Both the position numbers and the translations under genes were made by a program. Below are positions 46,272-55,020 of a stretch of 64,000 nt of DNA, in pieces. Below the pieces are notes generated by a model that saw nothing but the letters and a program-made list of their open reading frames with translations, searched no databases and had not been told where the DNA came from. How positions within the stretch are numbered: position 1 is the stretch's first letter; each line of letters opens with the position of its first letter. This DNA comes from Vibrio sp. CB1-14 (GTDB taxonomy: Bacteria > Pseudomonadota > Gammaproteobacteria > Enterobacterales > Vibrionaceae), in the NCBI RefSeq assembly GCF_040412085.2, contig NZ_CP115921.1, forward strand, positions 1,364,001 to 1,428,000, given 5' to 3'.

Positions 46272-46315
46272 ACCGATCGTTTAGTTATTGCATAGAGTAT
46301 ATCTAAACGATCGGT
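46272..46315. promoter_or_regulatory. Twin operator sites between tetR and GST genes
   Basis: ACCGATCGTTTAG (46272-46284) and its exact reverse complement CTAAACGATCGGT (46303-46315) form perfect 13-bp arms. Each arm is itself centred on CGATCG, so they may be two copies of a ~14-bp TetR-type operator with centres 34 bp apart. Confidence 0.7.
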
Positions 46316-46394
46316 TAGAAATCAAAGCTGATCAAAAAAACTCTCATAAAGATGGTAATTCTCTAAAAACATACGTGCCAAAAGGAATGAACAC

Positions 46395-47012
46395 ATGAAA
46401 TTGTATGATCACTCGGTTACAGTCAGCTCGAAGCGCCTAAATCTATTTCTGAAAGAAATTGGTGTTACCGATATTGAAAGAGTGGAAGTGAATGTTAGGG
46501 AAGGGGGAAACCTAGCCCAAAGCTATCAGGACAAAAGCGTAAACGGTAAAGTACCATTGCTTGAGTTGGATGATGGCACTTACCTCAGCGAAACAGTAGC
46601 GATCAGTCGCTATTTTGATGAAATTACGCCGAACGATCTCAACTTATTTGGCGCTAGCACGTTAGAGCGAGCCAAGGTTGAAATGTGGAATCGCATTGTT
46701 GAAATTGATGGTATCCAAAACGCATTCCAAGCCTTTAGAAATCTATCGGGTATCTACGCCGACCGAGAGAATTGCGTTGAAGCATGGGGAGAAGAAGCGA
46801 AGCATCGAGTCGAGTTGTTCTTGCCTAAACTCGACAAGCAGTTGGGTCAGTCTAAGTACGTAGCGACAGACAATTACACCATCGCAGACATCAGTGCCTA
46901 TATTTTTGTTTTTGTAGCGGTCAATGCGCTCAAGGTTGATGTATTTGAGACCAGCCAGAACATCAAGCGTTGGTTTGATGATGTGTCTTCTCGTCCAGCT
47001 CTACAAAACTAA
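46395..47012 (+). CDS. Glutathione S-transferase family protein
   Basis: A 205-aa cytosolic GST-like protein. The thioredoxin-fold N-terminal domain (about 1-80) carries VNGKVPLLELDDGTYLSETVAISRY, which has the conserved cis-Pro (VPLL) and the Glu-Ser glutathione-binding pair (SET variant). The C-terminal domain (about 90-200) has the NYTIADISAY N-capping motif. It may conjugate or reduce electrophiles. AAGGA is eight bases before the ATG. Regulation by the adjacent TetR-type protein through the twin operators is inferred. A terminator follows. Confidence 0.85.
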   Translation: MKLYDHSVTVSSKRLNLFLKEIGVTDIERVEVNVREGGNLAQSYQDKSVNGKVPLLELDDGTYLSETVAISRYFDEITPNDLNLFGASTLERAKVEMWNRIVEIDGIQNAFQAFRNLSGIYADRENCVEAWGEEAKHRVELFLPKLDKQLGQSKYVATDNYTIADISAYIFVFVAVNALKVDVFETSQNIKRWFDDVSSRPALQN

Positions 47013-47051
47013 ATTTTAGGCCGCACTTTTGGAAAGTGTCCAATGGAAGAA

Positions 47052-47084
47052 AAAGGGATGAAGATTGCTCATCCCTTTGTATTT
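47052..47084 (+). terminator. Terminator after the GST gene
   Basis: AAAGGGATGA (47052-47061) pairs with TCATCCCTTT (47069-47078) around seven bases, followed by GTATTTG. Confidence 0.75.
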
Positions 47085-47139
47085 GAAAAATCTCAGCATT
47101 TCACTAGGTTTATAAAGAGCGCCTAATGGAGAGCAGAGA

Positions 47140-47832
47140 GTGAGCCAAAAAAAAATTCTGATGGTTCTAACATCACATAGTCGGATGGGAGAGACTGAAC
47201 ATAAAACTGGCTTTTGGCTTGAGGAGTTTGCCGCGCCTTACTATGTGTTCAAAGATGCCGGCTTGCATATCACCTTATGTTCACCCGCTGGTGGCCACCC
47301 TCCAATTGACCCAATTAGCCAACTAGACGAGCAGCAAACTCCCGCCACTCAACGTTTCGAAGCTGATGAGGTCGCGAAAACCCATCTGACTAACACCTTA
47401 CGCTTGGTTGAAGTCCGAGAGGCCGATTATGATGCGGTGTTTTATCCGGGCGGTCACGGCCCGCTTTGGGATCTCACCTGTGATCCAGACTCTGTCACAC
47501 TGATTGATGACTTTTATAGTGCTCACAAACCGATAGGGGTTGTCTGCCATGCGGCTGGTGTACTCATTAATGCCGCCAATGAAGACGAATCCCCAATGGT
47601 TGAAGGTAAACAGGTCACCGGCTTTAGTAACAGCGAGGAGCAAGCCGTTGGATTAACAGATATTGTGCCTTTTTCGCTGCAAGATGAACTTGTAAAGCGT
47701 GGTGCGAGCTTCTCAAAAGCACCAAACTGGCAAGAGTACGTTGTCGTTGACGACCTGCTCGTGACTGGTCAAAACCCAGCCAGTTCTGAAGCCGCAGCAA
47801 AAGCGCTGATAAAACTACTGTTAACCGACTAA
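47140..47832 (+). CDS. DJ-1/PfpI family protein (type 1 glutamine amidotransferase-like)
   Basis: A 230-aa cytosolic protein of the Hsp31/YhbO side of the DJ-1 superfamily. The nucleophile elbow is GVVCHAAG with Cys136 and His137. The conserved acidic residue lies near WLEEFAAPYY (27-36) and the glycine-rich loop is FYPGGHGPLWDL. Members act as glyoxalase III-type enzymes, chaperones or amidases under aldehyde stress; which applies here is not certain. Start GTG with GGAG eight bases upstream. An A9 tract in codons 4-6 is a potential slippage site. It is close to GST and near other detoxification genes. Confidence 0.85.
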   Translation: MSQKKILMVLTSHSRMGETEHKTGFWLEEFAAPYYVFKDAGLHITLCSPAGGHPPIDPISQLDEQQTPATQRFEADEVAKTHLTNTLRLVEVREADYDAVFYPGGHGPLWDLTCDPDSVTLIDDFYSAHKPIGVVCHAAGVLINAANEDESPMVEGKQVTGFSNSEEQAVGLTDIVPFSLQDELVKRGASFSKAPNWQEYVVVDDLLVTGQNPASSEAAAKALIKLLLTD

Positions 47833-47975
47833 ATCTACCTATCATTTTAATTCCACCAAGTGTGATGGCGGCTACGATTCGAAGAAAATATAATGCCGCT
47901 ATGACAGGATTCTGACATTGTCCTCAATATTACGTTTTTGAATACAAACAGTCCGTAACATTGTTGGAAGAAAAG

Positions 47976-48545
47976 ATGTCGACAAGAACAGAACGAGAAA
48001 AAATGCTGGCAGGTGAGCCTTATCTAGCTTGGGATGAAGAGCTATTATCTGCGCGAGTTAAGTGCCGTCATACACTAAAGAAACTCAACGATAGTATTCC
48101 GAATACGCCTGAGTGGAAGGAAGCGCAAGAAGCGTTGATCCCAAACCGTAAAGGCAACCTATATCTTGAGCCGCCATTTCGCTGCGACTATGGTGAAAAC
48201 ATCCATGCTGGCAAGAACTTCTACGCTAACTTCAATTGCGTGATTCTAGATGTCAATGTGGTCGAAATTGGAGACAACGTATTGTTTGCACCAAATGTTC
48301 AAATATATACGGCAGGTCATCCGTTAGATGTAAAAGGCCGCGTTGAAGAGGAAGTTGAATTTGGCTTACCAATTAAAATCGGCAATAACGTTTGGATTGG
48401 CGGAGGGGCGATCGTTTGTCCTGGTGTTACGATTGGCGACAATGCGGTCATTGGTGCAGGCAGTGTGGTCACCAAAGACATTCCGGCTAACACTCTCGCT
48501 GTAGGCAACCCGTGTCGAGTTATCAAACAAATCAATAACGATTAG
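47976..48545 (+). CDS. maa: Maltose/galactoside O-acetyltransferase (hexapeptide-repeat)
   Basis: A 189-aa trimeric left-handed beta-helix acetyltransferase transferring acetyl from acetyl-CoA to sugars. The N-terminal Mac domain ([18 protein letters not shown]) and hexapeptide repeats ([19 protein letters not shown] with catalytic His115; [20 protein letters not shown]) are complete. The ATG at 47976 has GGAAG five bases upstream; a start five codons earlier is possible. Physiological substrate in Vibrio unknown. Confidence 0.88.
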   Translation: MSTRTEREKMLAGEPYLAWDEELLSARVKCRHTLKKLNDSIPNTPEWKEAQEALIPNRKGNLYLEPPFRCDYGENIHAGKNFYANFNCVILDVNVVEIGDNVLFAPNVQIYTAGHPLDVKGRVEEEVEFGLPIKIGNNVWIGGGAIVCPGVTIGDNAVIGAGSVVTKDIPANTLAVGNPCRVIKQINND

Positions 48546-48592
48546 AGTTGCCTCCTAATTACTTTTTTGGCGCTTGCCAACTTGTCTTTTGA

Positions 48593-48630
48593 TCACCTAA
48601 TGTGGGTACATGTTAGGTGACTTTCTCTTT
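48593..48630 (+). terminator. Possible terminator after maa
   Basis: TCACCTAA (48593-48600) pairs with TTAGGTGA (48613-48620), followed by a pyrimidine-rich CTTTCTCTTT. It is a weak terminator by T-run. Confidence 0.5.
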
Positions 48631-48775
48631 GGTTATCCAAATTAGCACCAATAGTTTATGGTGCGTCAAAAAACTGCTGCCAAATCATCGACTTTTTGAC
48701 GTTTTATTTGATGTTGGTTCCATTAAACCCTATCATGTTCGCTTTGTAATACTCGGTAAAACACTAGTTGTAAAC

Positions 48776-50395
48776 ATGGCGTTGCATTATATGGATTTTG
48801 AATTGTCGTTAGGTTTGATGGAGTCTGCGTTAGAAAGCGCGTCTGTTGCTGTCATTATTACCGACGAACAAGCTCAAATTTGTTTCGTCAACGATCAGTT
48901 CGTCAAGCTAACAGGCTATGCCCGCGAAGAAGTCTTGGGCAAAAATCCGAAACTGCTAAAGTCAGGAAAAACCACATTAGCAACCTATGAGGATATGTGG
49001 TCGAAGCTGCTTCAAGGTAAAGATTGGGTAGGCGAACTGGTTAACAAAACGAAAAACGGCTCGCTGTTTATCGAGCATGCTCATATCAGTCCTTTCATCT
49101 ATTTGGGCAAGTCCTATTACATTGCGGTCAAACGTGATGTGACGTCTGAAAAACACCTCAACGATAAGCTGAGCGATCTCGCTTATTTTGATCCGCTTAC
49201 TCGTCTTCCAAACCGCACCTCTTTCTTTGAGCATCTGCAACGCTTTCTAGTCGAAGAGCAACAAGCGGAGCACCCGTATTCGTTGTTGTTAATCGATCTC
49301 AATGAGTTTAAGTCTATTAACGACAGTAAAGGACACGATTTCGGCGATCTGTTCCTTCAAGATGTAGCGAAGCGCTTTAGAGCGGCGGTAGGGGACAACG
49401 GCCTAGTCGCAAGGCTTGGTGGTGATGAGTTTGTCGCATTGCTACCCAATTGCTCACAAAGTCGAGCGGAACATTACGCTCAGCATTTGGTCGACGCGAT
49501 CGCCTTCATAGAAGTTGGTAACAAATCTGAGCGAGGCTCTGCGTCTGTTGGTGTGACTACAAATGTAAGTCGCAACGTTCCAACGAGTTTGCTACTAAAG
49601 CAAGCGGATCTTGCGATGTACCGTGCCAAGCAGTGTCAAACTACCTGGATGAGTTATGACGAAGCAATGGGTGAGCAGTGGGGGCGTAAAACGGCGATGG
49701 CTCAACGTCTCTCGCAAGCTATCGAATCACACAGGCTAGAGGTCAGCTTCTTACCCGTAGTTGAGATTGAAACGCATCGTATTGTTGCGTTTAAAAGCCG
49801 ACTAGAATGGAGTGACTCGATGTTCGGTGATGTTGATAGATTCGAGTTCATTCCTATCGCTGAAGAGTCTCAGCTGATCCGCAAACTGAATTTATTCACT
49901 ATTGAGCAAGCCTGCAAGTACGCTTCGGTCGGTGAATTAAAAACGGTGGCGGTAAAAGTTTCCTCTAAGAACTTTGGTCATGGATTGTTTACTAAGGAAG
50001 TGACAGAGATTCTCAACAAGTATCATCTGCCACCTCATTGTTTGGTGCTTGAAGTGTTCGAGGACATGTTGTCTAAGAAACGTTGTGTGGATGAGTTATA
50101 CCAATTAGTGGCGCTTGGTTGTCAAATTACCGTGGCAGACTTTGGTATGGGGCACATTTCTATATCCGAGCTTCGCGAGCTACCATTGCAAAAACTTAAA
50201 GTTGGCGCGCAGTTGGTGGCAGAAATTGCACAAGATCGCTCGGTGGAGCAGGTGGCGAAAGCGATTGTAAGTCTCGCCAAAGTACTAAACATTGAGACCA
50301 TTGCCGAAGGTGTTGAAACATCAGGGCAACTAGAGTCTCTAAAAGCTATTGGCTGTCATTATGCCTCTGGTCCCTACATTTCTGCCAATATGTAA
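48776..50395 (+). CDS. PAS-GGDEF-EAL protein; probable diguanylate cyclase with degenerate EAL
   Basis: A 539-aa cytosolic signalling protein (start chosen at the ATG before MALHYMDFELS; ribosome site weak; a longer frame opening at 48617 lies inside a terminator). A PAS domain (about 10-125; ICFVNDQFVKLTGYAREEVLG) is followed by GGDEF (about 135-290) with intact RLGGDEFVALL and no RxxD inhibition site at the usual spacing. The EAL domain (about 310-539) has lost its signature: the EALxR position reads AFKSRLEW, and the DDFGTG loop reads ADFGMG. So it probably makes c-di-GMP and does not hydrolyse it, or uses the EAL part only for binding. Stand-alone gene between maa and the rbs operon. Confidence 0.85.
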   Translation: MALHYMDFELSLGLMESALESASVAVIITDEQAQICFVNDQFVKLTGYAREEVLGKNPKLLKSGKTTLATYEDMWSKLLQGKDWVGELVNKTKNGSLFIEHAHISPFIYLGKSYYIAVKRDVTSEKHLNDKLSDLAYFDPLTRLPNRTSFFEHLQRFLVEEQQAEHPYSLLLIDLNEFKSINDSKGHDFGDLFLQDVAKRFRAAVGDNGLVARLGGDEFVALLPNCSQSRAEHYAQHLVDAIAFIEVGNKSERGSASVGVTTNVSRNVPTSLLLKQADLAMYRAKQCQTTWMSYDEAMGEQWGRKTAMAQRLSQAIESHRLEVSFLPVVEIETHRIVAFKSRLEWSDSMFGDVDRFEFIPIAEESQLIRKLNLFTIEQACKYASVGELKTVAVKVSSKNFGHGLFTKEVTEILNKYHLPPHCLVLEVFEDMLSKKRCVDELYQLVALGCQITVADFGMGHISISELRELPLQKLKVGAQLVAEIAQDRSVEQVAKAIVSLAKVLNIETIAEGVETSGQLESLKAIGCHYASGPYISANM

Positions 50396-50593
50396 TTCGC
50401 GTAATCTTGTCCAAGTTAATCTCTAGATATCTGTGTCTTGAGATTACTTGGGTATGCTATTCATTACCTTGCATTCTCATCCTTTTTAGCAATCAGTTAA
50501 GCCCTATTTGTAGGCTGTGAAGCCGCTTTCATACCCCTTCTATCCAGTCAAAAATCTCGTTGAGTAGGAATTTGAATCTATTCACGAAAAATG

Positions 50594-50611
50594 CATCGAA
50601 ACGTTTCGATG
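50594..50611. promoter_or_regulatory. Upstream RbsR-type operator
   Basis: Perfect 18-bp palindrome CATCGAAACGTTTCGATG, the CGAAACGTTTCG core typical of LacI-family RbsR sites. Identical to the second site; centres are 83 bp apart. Confidence 0.85.
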
Positions 50612-50676
50612 GGGCGATCTAAGTCACAGTTAAATGCTACCTCTCTCGATCTTTGTACACGCTACGCTAGGATTGC

Positions 50677-50694
50677 CATCGAAACGTTTCGATG
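50677..50694. promoter_or_regulatory. Downstream RbsR-type operator
   Basis: Second identical CATCGAAACGTTTCGATG palindrome, about 110 bp before the rbsD start. The pair spaced by 83 bp (close to eight helical turns) would favour DNA looping by an RbsR tetramer or two dimers. Confidence 0.85.
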
Positions 50695-50805
50695 ATTGTT
50701 TTATCAACAGTGAATAGGTAGTGATGACCTCTACTTTTGCAACCGTTGTTTGACGGTTATTCAAGCCCTACAGATTTAATAAAGCCGCATGAAGCAGGTA
50801 TAAAA

Positions 50806-51225
50806 ATGAAAAAAAGTGCCCTAATAAATTCAGAACTTTCTTATTTGGTGTCGACATTGGGCCATACCGATGAGGTAACGATTTGTGACGCTGGCCTTCC
50901 GATTGCAGATGAAGTTCAGCGTATTGACTTAGCTCTGACCCATGGCGTTCCAGCGTTCTTGGATACGGTAAAAGTGTACCTTTCTGAAGCTCAGATTGAA
51001 GGCGTCATTTTGGCAGAAGAGTTTAAGCAGGTGAGCCCTGAGTTGCATGATGCTTTTTTATCCGTGATTGAGCAGGAGCGAGAAACAAGCGGTAAAGCAA
51101 TTTCGATCTCCTATATTTCTCACGAAGACTTCAAGACAAAAACTTTGGATTCAAGAGCTGTCGTGAGAACGGGTGAGTGTACACCGTATGCCAATGTGAT
51201 TTTCCAAGCTGGCGTCGTCTTTTAG
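50806..51225 (+). CDS. rbsD: D-ribose pyranase
   Basis: A 139-aa cytosolic mutarotase converting beta-pyranose ribose to the furanose used by ribokinase. The length equals E. coli RbsD (139 aa). Characteristic phrases are [20 protein letters not shown] with the catalytic His, [20 protein letters not shown] and the C-terminal [16 protein letters not shown]. An upstream in-frame ATG at 50737 would add 23 unrelated residues. AGG lies seven bases before the chosen ATG. First gene of the rbs operon. Confidence 0.95.
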   Translation: MKKSALINSELSYLVSTLGHTDEVTICDAGLPIADEVQRIDLALTHGVPAFLDTVKVYLSEAQIEGVILAEEFKQVSPELHDAFLSVIEQERETSGKAISISYISHEDFKTKTLDSRAVVRTGECTPYANVIFQAGVVF

Positions 51226-51274
51226 AGCGCCACTTATTACGAGTTCAGTTCAGCGAAATATACAGGACATCCTC

Positions 51275-52779
51275 ATGCTGCAACCCATTTTACAACTCAG
51301 CGAGATTGAAAAAGCTTTCCCGGGAGTGAAAGCTTTGGATAAAGCCAGCTTAAATGTGTACCCCGGAAAAGTGATGGCATTGCTTGGTGAAAACGGCGCC
51401 GGTAAATCGACGCTTATGAAAGTGCTGACGGGTATCTACTCGAAAGACTCTGGCGAACTTCGCTATCTAGACCAAGACGTCTCGTTTAAAGGTCCGCGTG
51501 ATTCACAGCAAGCGGGCATCAGTATTATTCACCAAGAGCTTAATCTTATTCCTGAGCTCACTATTGCTGAAAACATCTTCCTCGGCCGAGAAAAACCAAC
51601 GCGTTTGGTCGCATCTTATGGTCGCAGATGTATGCCGAAGCGGATCGCCTACTGGCGAGGCTTAATGTGAAACACCGCGCGAAAACGCCGCTTGGTGAGC
51701 TTAGTCTTGGTGAGCAGCAAATGGTTGAAATTGCGAAAGCGCTGTCATTTGAGTCTAAGGTCATCATTATGGATGAGCCGACTGATGCGCTCACTGATAC
51801 GGAGACGGAATCATTATTTAGCGTGATCAACGAACTGCGCGAACAAGGCTGCGGCATTGTTTATATCTCGCACCGCCTCAAAGAAATCTTCGAGATTTGC
51901 GACGATATTACGGTATTACGTGACGGCAAGTTTATTGGTCAGCGCACAGTGGCTGAAACAGACGAAGATACGTTGATCGAAATGATGGTAGGACGCAAGC
52001 TTGATGAGCAGTATCCGCGAATTGATGCCGTTCACGGTAAAACCAGTCTTGAAGTGAAAAACCTTTCAGGTTCTGGTGTCAATGACGTGAGCTTCACTCT
52101 GGATCAAGGTGAAATTCTTGGCATTTCAGGTTTGATGGGCGCAGGCCGTACAGAGCTGATGAAAATCATTTATGGCGCGCTAAAACGCCAATCTGGTGAG
52201 GTGATTCTCAACGGAAAAACGATCAATCCAGACAGCCCTCAAGAAGGTCTTGCCAATGGTATTGCTTACATTTCTGAGGATCGTAAAGGTGATGGCTTAG
52301 TTCTGGGCTTATCAGTAAAAGAGAATATGTCGATTTGTGCGTTGGAGCAGTTGTCGAAAGGCATGCAAATTCAACACAGCGAAGAAGTCATTGCTGTTGA
52401 AGACTTCATTAAGCTTTTTAATATCAAAACTCCAACACGCGATCAAATTATTGGCAATCTTTCCGGTGGTAACCAACAAAAAGTGGCGATTGCAAAAGGG
52501 CTGATGACCAAACCTAAAGTTCTGATTTTGGATGAGCCAACACGCGGTGTCGATGTAGGCGCCAAGAAAGAGATCTACCAACTTATCAACAAATTTAAAG
52601 CAGATGGCATGAGCATTATTTTGGTGTCATCTGAAATGCCAGAAGTACTTGGCATGAGCGATCGAATTTTGGTGATGCATGAAGGGCATATAAGCGGTGA
52701 GTTTATGGCTCAAGATGCAGACCAAGAGAAACTACTAGCATGCGCTGTCGGTAAAAATGTAAGTGAGGAAGCAGCATGA
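51275..52779 (+). pseudogene. rbsA: Ribose ABC transporter ATPase, frameshifted by 1 nt
   Basis: A tandem-ATPase sugar importer subunit split by a -1 frameshift near codon 106. Frame one (51275-51670) has Walker [10 protein letters not shown] and [22 protein letters not shown]. Frame two resumes at [15 protein letters not shown] and carries [22 protein letters not shown], the second ATPase with LSGGNQQK and [12 protein letters not shown], and the normal end. Six A instead of five at 51591-51595 would read [20 protein letters not shown] and give exactly 501 aa, the E. coli RbsA length. The rest of the gene and operon is intact, so this is either a very recent mutation or a sequencing error. 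The end overlaps rbsC (ATGA). Confidence 0.9.
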
Positions 52780-53768
52780 ACAACAAAACCATCAACAAAG
52801 AGATGAGCGTTGAAATGGAAAACAAAAAGCCTCTTTTCAATAAAGAATGGTTGATTGAGCAAAAATCACTGATTGCGCTGATCTTCCTAATTGTCGTGGT
52901 GTCTTTTTTAAACCCGAACTTTTTCACCGTCGATAATATTCTGAATATTCTGCGTCAAACCTCTGTGAACGCAATTATCGCAGTCGGTATGACATTGGTC
53001 ATTTTAACTGCAGGCATCGACTTGAGTGTTGGCTCGGTACTCGCACTTTGTGGCGCGTTTGCGGCCAGTTTGATAGCGATGGAAGTTCCGGTACTGATTG
53101 CGGTTCCAACCGCACTTCTTGCTGGTGCAGCTCTTGGTGCTATCAGCGGTATTATCATTGCCAAGGGTAAGGTTCAGGCGTTTATCGCTACCTTGGTGAC
53201 TATGACACTTCTGCGCGGCGTGACCATGGTGTACACCGACGGTCGTCCAATTTCTACGGGCTTTACTGATACTGCTGACGCATTCGCATGGTTTGGCACG
53301 GGTTACGCTCTGGGCATCCCCGTTCCAGTTTGGATTATGGTCGTTGTGTTCGCATCCGTTTGGTATCTACTTAACCACACTCGCTTTGGCCGCTACGTTT
53401 ACGCGCTAGGTGGTAACGAATCAGCGACTCGCTTGTCAGGTATCAATGTCGATAAAGTGAAGATTGGTGTTTACGCCATCTGTGGTCTGCTTGCTGCACT
53501 GGCTGGCATTATCGTTACCTCTCGTCTGTCATCCGCTCAGCCTACAGCGGGTATGGGATACGAGCTTGATGCTATCGCAGCGGTTGTTCTTGGCGGTACC
53601 AGCTTGATGGGTGGAAAAGGTCGAATTATGGGTACGCTTATTGGTGCTCTGATCATCGGCTTCTTGAACAACGCACTTAACCTATTAGATGTTTCCTCTT
53701 ACTACCAAATGATCGCAAAAGCAGTGGTTATCTTGCTGGCGGTACTGGTAGACAACAAAAACAAGTAA
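52776..53768 (+). CDS. rbsC: Ribose ABC transporter permease
   Basis: A 330-aa inner-membrane permease of the BPD_transp_2 family with about ten hydrophobic segments. Family phrases are [18 protein letters not shown], the ABC-contact region [16 protein letters not shown] and [20 protein letters not shown]. The N-terminus is about 9 residues longer than E. coli RbsC (321 aa). The start codon overlaps the rbsA stop, so translation is coupled. Imports ribose presented by RbsB. Confidence 0.95.
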   Translation: MNNKTINKEMSVEMENKKPLFNKEWLIEQKSLIALIFLIVVVSFLNPNFFTVDNILNILRQTSVNAIIAVGMTLVILTAGIDLSVGSVLALCGAFAASLIAMEVPVLIAVPTALLAGAALGAISGIIIAKGKVQAFIATLVTMTLLRGVTMVYTDGRPISTGFTDTADAFAWFGTGYALGIPVPVWIMVVVFASVWYLLNHTRFGRYVYALGGNESATRLSGINVDKVKIGVYAICGLLAALAGIIVTSRLSSAQPTAGMGYELDAIAAVVLGGTSLMGGKGRIMGTLIGALIIGFLNNALNLLDVSSYYQMIAKAVVILLAVLVDNKNK

Positions 53769-53846
53769 CTTCGATTAACACTAGATTATTTACAATAACA
53801 GGCTCGACAATGAGTTGAGCCGCCCCCTACACAAAGGACTAAAACG

Positions 53847-54725
53847 ATGAAAAAACTAGCCACTTTAATCTCTGCTGCCGTGCTATCTGCTTCTATGTCT
53901 ACAGCTGCATCAGCACAAGACACGATGGCGATTGTTGTCTCTACGCTTAACAACCCGTTCTTCGTAACGATGAAAGAGGGCGCGGAAGCGAAAGCCAAGG
54001 ATTTAGGTTACAACCTAATCGTTTTGGACTCGCAAAATGACCCAAGCAAAGAGCTATCAAACATCGAAGATTTAACTGTACGTGGCGTTAAGGCAATTCT
54101 TATCAACCCTACAGATTCAGACGCAGTATCTAACGCTATCCGCATGGCAAACCGCTCGAACATCCCAGTACTTACGCTTGACCGTGGCGCTAGCCGTGGT
54201 GACGTAGTGAGCCACATTGCATCTGACAACGTAGTCGGTGGCGAAATGGCTGGTCACTACATCATGGAGAAAGTAGGTGAGAAAGCGAAAGTTATCCAAC
54301 TAGAAGGTATCGCAGGTACGTCAGCAGCACGTGAGCGCGGTGAAGGCTTCATGAACTCAGTAAAAGGTTCTCAAATGGAACTTCTTGCTAGCCAACCAGC
54401 AGATTTCGACCGTACTAAAGGACTGAATGTAATGGAAAACCTTCTAGCAGCGAACCCAGATGTACAAGCGGTATTCGCACAGAACGACGAAATGGCACTC
54501 GGTGCACTTCGCGCAGTTCAAGCAGCGGGGAAAGACGTGATGATCGTTGGTTTCGATGGCACTGAAGATGGTATGGCAGCGGTGAAACGCGGCAAACTAG
54601 CAGCAACCATCGCACAGCAACCAGACATGATCGGTGCACTAGGTGTGGAAACGGCTGACAAAGTACTGAAAGGCGAGAAAGTAGAAGAGTACATCCCAGT
54701 ACCTCTAAAAGTAGTCGCTGAGTAA
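53847..54725 (+). CDS. rbsB: Ribose-binding periplasmic protein
   Basis: A 292-aa periplasmic family-1 sugar-binding protein. The signal peptide is [20 protein letters not shown] with cleavage after ASA. The mature part begins [17 protein letters not shown], as in E. coli Rbs[40 protein letters not shown] and [10 protein letters not shown] line the ribose site. AAAGGA precedes the ATG. The 78-bp gap after rbsC and the repeat-bearing gap after it suggest it is the most abundantly translated or a processed segment of the operon. Confidence 0.96.
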   Translation: MKKLATLISAAVLSASMSTAASAQDTMAIVVSTLNNPFFVTMKEGAEAKAKDLGYNLIVLDSQNDPSKELSNIEDLTVRGVKAILINPTDSDAVSNAIRMANRSNIPVLTLDRGASRGDVVSHIASDNVVGGEMAGHYIMEKVGEKAKVIQLEGIAGTSAARERGEGFMNSVKGSQMELLASQPADFDRTKGLNVMENLLAANPDVQAVFAQNDEMALGALRAVQAAGKDVMIVGFDGTEDGMAAVKRGKLAATIAQQPDMIGALGVETADKVLKGEKVEEYIPVPLKVVAE

Positions 54726-54759
54726 TCGGCGAAGCGACGGTAGGAGCCAGCCGTCAGTA

Positions 54760-54794
54760 GTTCTCCCCCTTAATAAGGGGGAGTTAGAGGGGGT
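54760..54794 (+). repeat. Intergenic palindromic repeat, copy 1 (between rbsB and rbsK)
   Basis: The copy starts GTTCTCCCCCTTAATAAG and ends GGGGGAGTTAGAGGGGGTA. It includes the perfect hairpin CTCCCCCTT-AAT-AAGGGGGAG. It resembles widespread G/C-tract intergenic repeats of marine Gammaproteobacteria. Copy 2 lies 60 bp away in inverted orientation. Confidence 0.75.
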
Positions 54795-54854
54795 AAAGTG
54801 TGCTGTAGTATACCCCAAGTGCATTACTTAATGTGTCGACGGAACTTCAAGAGC

Positions 54855-54889
54855 ACCCCTCCTAACCTCCACTTATAAAGGGGAGGAAC
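54855..54889 (-). repeat. Intergenic palindromic repeat, copy 2 (inverted)
   Basis: Read on minus: GTTCCTCCCCTTTATAAG then TGGAGGTTAGGAGGGGT, the same unit as copy 1 with several substitutions. Together the two copies can fold as individual hairpins or as one long stem-loop in the rbsB-rbsK message. Confidence 0.7.
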
Positions 54890-55020
54890 TAACGGATCAC
54901 AGCGCATCGCCTTACAAAAACCAGATACCTTCGGCTTGCCACTCCAAGGCAACCCCAAGTTATCTATCAAACTGATACTAAAAAATCAGTAATAAACAAA
55001 AGAGTTAAAAGGAACAAAGT

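Larger units (their letters stand above)
50396..50805. other. 410-bp rbs promoter region
   Basis: Holds the rbs operon promoter and two RbsR-like operators listed separately. No convincing -35/-10 pair could be fixed by eye. No separate gene. Confidence 0.6.

Noticed and set aside
47147..47156. A9 tract as a frameshift in the DJ-1/PfpI gene
   Set aside because: The frame is intact across it and the N-terminal strand MSQKKILMVLTSHSR is normal.
48617..48775. Extended N-terminus of the PAS-GGDEF protein
   Set aside because: The first 53 codons overlap the maa terminator, have no ribosome site and no resemblance to a domain.
51628..52779. Independent 383-aa ABC ATPase gene
   Set aside because: It is the in-phase continuation of rbsA after a 1-nt loss. 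One added base gives the exact RbsA length.
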